NCBI GenBank assembly: GCA_022496185.1
Contig: WTXG01000116.1
Coordinates: forward strand, 1 to 64,000
DNA: 64,000 nt
Direction of reading: 5' to 3'
From: Multifurca ochricompacta
Lineage: Eukaryota > Basidiomycota > Agaricomycetes > Russulales > Russulaceae
The notes under the pieces were generated by a model. It did not search any database, was not told the DNA's origin, and was given only the letters and a program-made list of their open reading frames with translations. Shown in pieces: positions 61,789 through 64,000 of this stretch. Position numbers and translations under genes: made by a program. How positions within the stretch are numbered: position 1 is the stretch's first letter; every line of letters begins with the position of its first letter.

Positions 61789-63978
61789 ATGGCCGTCGCC
61801 GTCATTCTCTTATCTGTTGTTTTCCCTTTCCTTCTTTGGAAGCTCATAAGCCGGCCGAGGTCTCCGAGCCCTCTCAAGTCCGTGGCGGGTCCAGAAAAGG
61901 AACACTGGTTCAAGGGTAACTATTGACTGAATAACTAATCCCACCCCTCACTCAAGCTAGTCGTTGTACAGGGAATTATCATAGGATATTCCAGGATGGT
62001 TTGAAATACAATCTCCAGCTTGTACGAAAGTACGGTGGTGTGATCAAGATTCACGCCTTACTGGGCGTGAGTGATCCCTCATTGGATCATGTCTTGAGCG
62101 CCCCTTCCCTCCCTTTCATTTCTCTGTAGAAGGAACAACTATACGTTTCAGACCCACTGGCTCTCCATTACATTGTCGTGAAGGAGCAGCACATATATAC
62201 CGAGACGGATATGTTCATCGCGTACGCCCTCACATCCTTCGGAGAAATGGTCTGCGTTGAACATAATGCTACAGGGGAAACAAGCTCATATTCGGAGAAG
62301 GTCTCATTTCAACTCTTGGTGCGTGTGTCGATAAGATCCCAATCTCTTCACTGACTGAAAATTGTTTTGCGAGAAGGCGAACAGCACAGAAAGCAGCGAA
62401 AGATGCTCAATCCCGTCTTCTCTCTTGCTAACATGCGGGAACTGCTGCCGGTCATTCAACCCATTGCCTTCAAAATGCGTTCCGTACTCCTTTCCCAACT
62501 CCCGACCGACGGTGGTGAGCAGAGTTGGCCCTCCCTTATACAGCTGTAACTTAACCTTTCCCCCCTTCCCCGTTAGACTCACAGGAAGTTGACGTACTTC
62601 CTTGGATGTCACGTGGTACTCTGGAGTACATATCTCAAGCCGGCTTGGGTTACACGTTCAACGCGCTTGAGCCCACTCGAAGCCACAGTTTCACAGAAGC
62701 CATTAAGAGTCTCGCGTAAGCCACTCGGTCGTGTCCTCGTAACCCCCTCGACCTGATGACCAATAGTCCAGCTGCGCTGAAGCTACTTCTTCTACGCCCC
62801 TTCGTTCCTTTAGCCGTCCGCAATCTCTCTGTGTACTGGCGAAATAAGTTGGTGGATTGGTCTCCAGTACAGCCCTTGCGCGATTTACGCCGGATCGTTG
62901 AAATTATGGACAAGTCGAGCAGGAAGATATTTTTCGAGAAGAAGGCCGAGCTGGAGAATCCCACCACCGAAACCATTGATAATGAAGCTATCAAAAGCGA
63001 GGGTAACCTCGGTGACCGGATGAAAGGGAAGGATATCATGACAATCTTGCGTACGTTTCTTCACGTCGTCGTCACTTCTTCAAATTGATCATGTGCATCT
63101 AGTCAAGGCAAACGCATCTTCTGATTCTACCGAGAGATTGACAGAAGCTGAGTTACTCGGCCAGATGAAGTGCGTCTTTCTGTTTCATCAGCACAAATTG
63201 TTACAGGTGCTAGAGTCAGTGTAGCACCGTCATTTTTGCAGGGTTTGAAACGTCCACCATCGCCATTTCTCGTCTTCTCTACATTCTGGCGTCCGAACGA
63301 ACAGTGCAAGCGCGAATCCGCAATGAGCTACGTCGTGCCAAACTGGACTACGCGGCCTCCCGTGATATTCCATTGGACGGGAGCTGGAATGATATCGAGC
63401 TTCCGTATGATGTCTTGATGTCTCTGCCTTATCTCGACGCTGTAGTTCGCGAGACGCTGCGAGTATACCCACCAACATCGCTTCTTAGCAGGACGTGTGT
63501 GCTTCTTCTCTTTCTACCTTTTCTTTTCTTTGACATTTCCCCACCTTGTAATAGGGCACGGGAGACTACGACTCTTCCGTTGCAATATCCGATTCTGTCC
63601 GCGACGACAGGCGAGAAAGTGAATTCGGTTGTCGTACCGGAAGGCACGACAGTGATCATCTCCATCCTTGCTGCGAATCACAACAAAACGGTCTGGGGAG
63701 AAGACGCTTCGGAGTGGCGGCCTGAACGGTGGTTGAGCGATTCTGGGGAACGAGTTCGTTTGAATCAAGATCGAGAACAACTTGACGGGACGTTTGGGGA
63801 TGGTGCGGAAGGCTCTGCGGGAGCCACTCCTGGGAATCGTGGGGGAGTTAAATATCCAGGAGTTTATGCGTCAATGTCAGCTATGCGTTTTTTTTTTTGT
63901 CGTTGCCATGGTTACACGGGCTGATGCTTGAACTTTCCTTTACAGGATGACGTTCCTAGGAGGTGGTCGAGCATGCAT
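61789..63978 (+). CDS. Cytochrome P450 monooxygenase, partial at the window edge
   Basis: Heme-thiolate monooxygenase, probably ER-anchored by an N-terminal hydrophobic seg (MAVAVILLSVVFPFLLWKLI). Exons: 61789-61915, 61972-62066, 62130-62221, 62275-62318, 62377-62514, 62577-62715, 62767-63050, 63103-63169, 63225-63494, 63555-63875, 63946-63978; the last ends inside a codon at a GT donor and the gene continues beyond 64000. About 537 residues are visible. Motifs: WGxR-type region HRKQRKMLNPVF (C helix), FAGFETST (I helix oxygen-binding), RETLRVYPP (ExxR), EWRPERWL (PERF-like), and the heme loop FLGGGRAC with the cysteine ligand just before the cut. Substrate unknown; family number not assigned. 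Confidence 0.9.
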
Positions 63979-64000
63979 GTACGGACACATCCCTTCTCCT

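Overview
The window looks like basidiomycete (agaricomycete-type) fungal DNA. Two spliced genes at the right end have many introns of about 45-80 nt with GT-AG ends. The rest is a dense nest of chromodomain Gypsy elements, Copia elements, a hAT-like non-autonomous element and Tc1-type foldbacks. No bacterial-style operons are present.

Positions 1-57595 are one onion of transposons. The order can be read from target-site duplications (TSDs). The remnant of a Gypsy-C LTR (57505-57595) contains a Gypsy-A LTR (57127-57504). That contains a Gypsy-A element whose 3' LTR ends at 57126 and whose 5' end lies left of the window. Inside this Gypsy-A body, left to right, are: a decayed Gypsy-B copy (5097-8181) holding a Copia-1 copy (1652-5096), which itself holds another Gypsy-A copy and two solo LTRs; a TRIM solo LTR; a Copia-1-type solo LTR; a Gypsy-C LTR; a hAT-like element; and a Gypsy-A solo LTR split by a complete Copia-2 element (16626-32447). 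Copia-2 holds a tRNA-bearing TRIM, a complete Copia-1 element (21531-30151, itself carrying a Tc1 foldback and a solo LTR) and a second hAT copy. Further right come a second Tc1 foldback (33588-35197) and the Gypsy-A 3' LTR. That LTR is split by a Gypsy-B-like solo LTR holding Copia-3 (37252-49598), which holds a complete Gypsy-B (38111-45557), and then by a short Copia-1 solo LTR and a complete reverse-strand Copia-1 (50501-57059).

Positions 57596-64000 return to low-copy DNA: a small GC-rich repeat, a possible LINE tail, a 10-exon MFS sugar transporter gene (58977-61059) and a cytochrome P450 gene (from 61789) that runs off the right edge just after its heme cysteine codon. Both genes lie on the + strand.

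Two observations stand out. (1) The LTRs of several mutually unrelated Copia families share one architecture: a hairpin leader segment A, a spliceosomal-looking intron of 49-57 nt, a 14-18 nt micro-exon B, a short GT...AG spacer, and then A and B again, fused exactly as splicing would fuse them. A and B differ between families, but the fused copy matches within each LTR. (2) A 534-bp TRIM has 222-bp LTRs that each carry a tRNA-like RNA polymerase III promoter. Most element reading frames are broken, largely by CGA-to-TGA and other CpG transitions, which suggests cytosine methylation and deamination.
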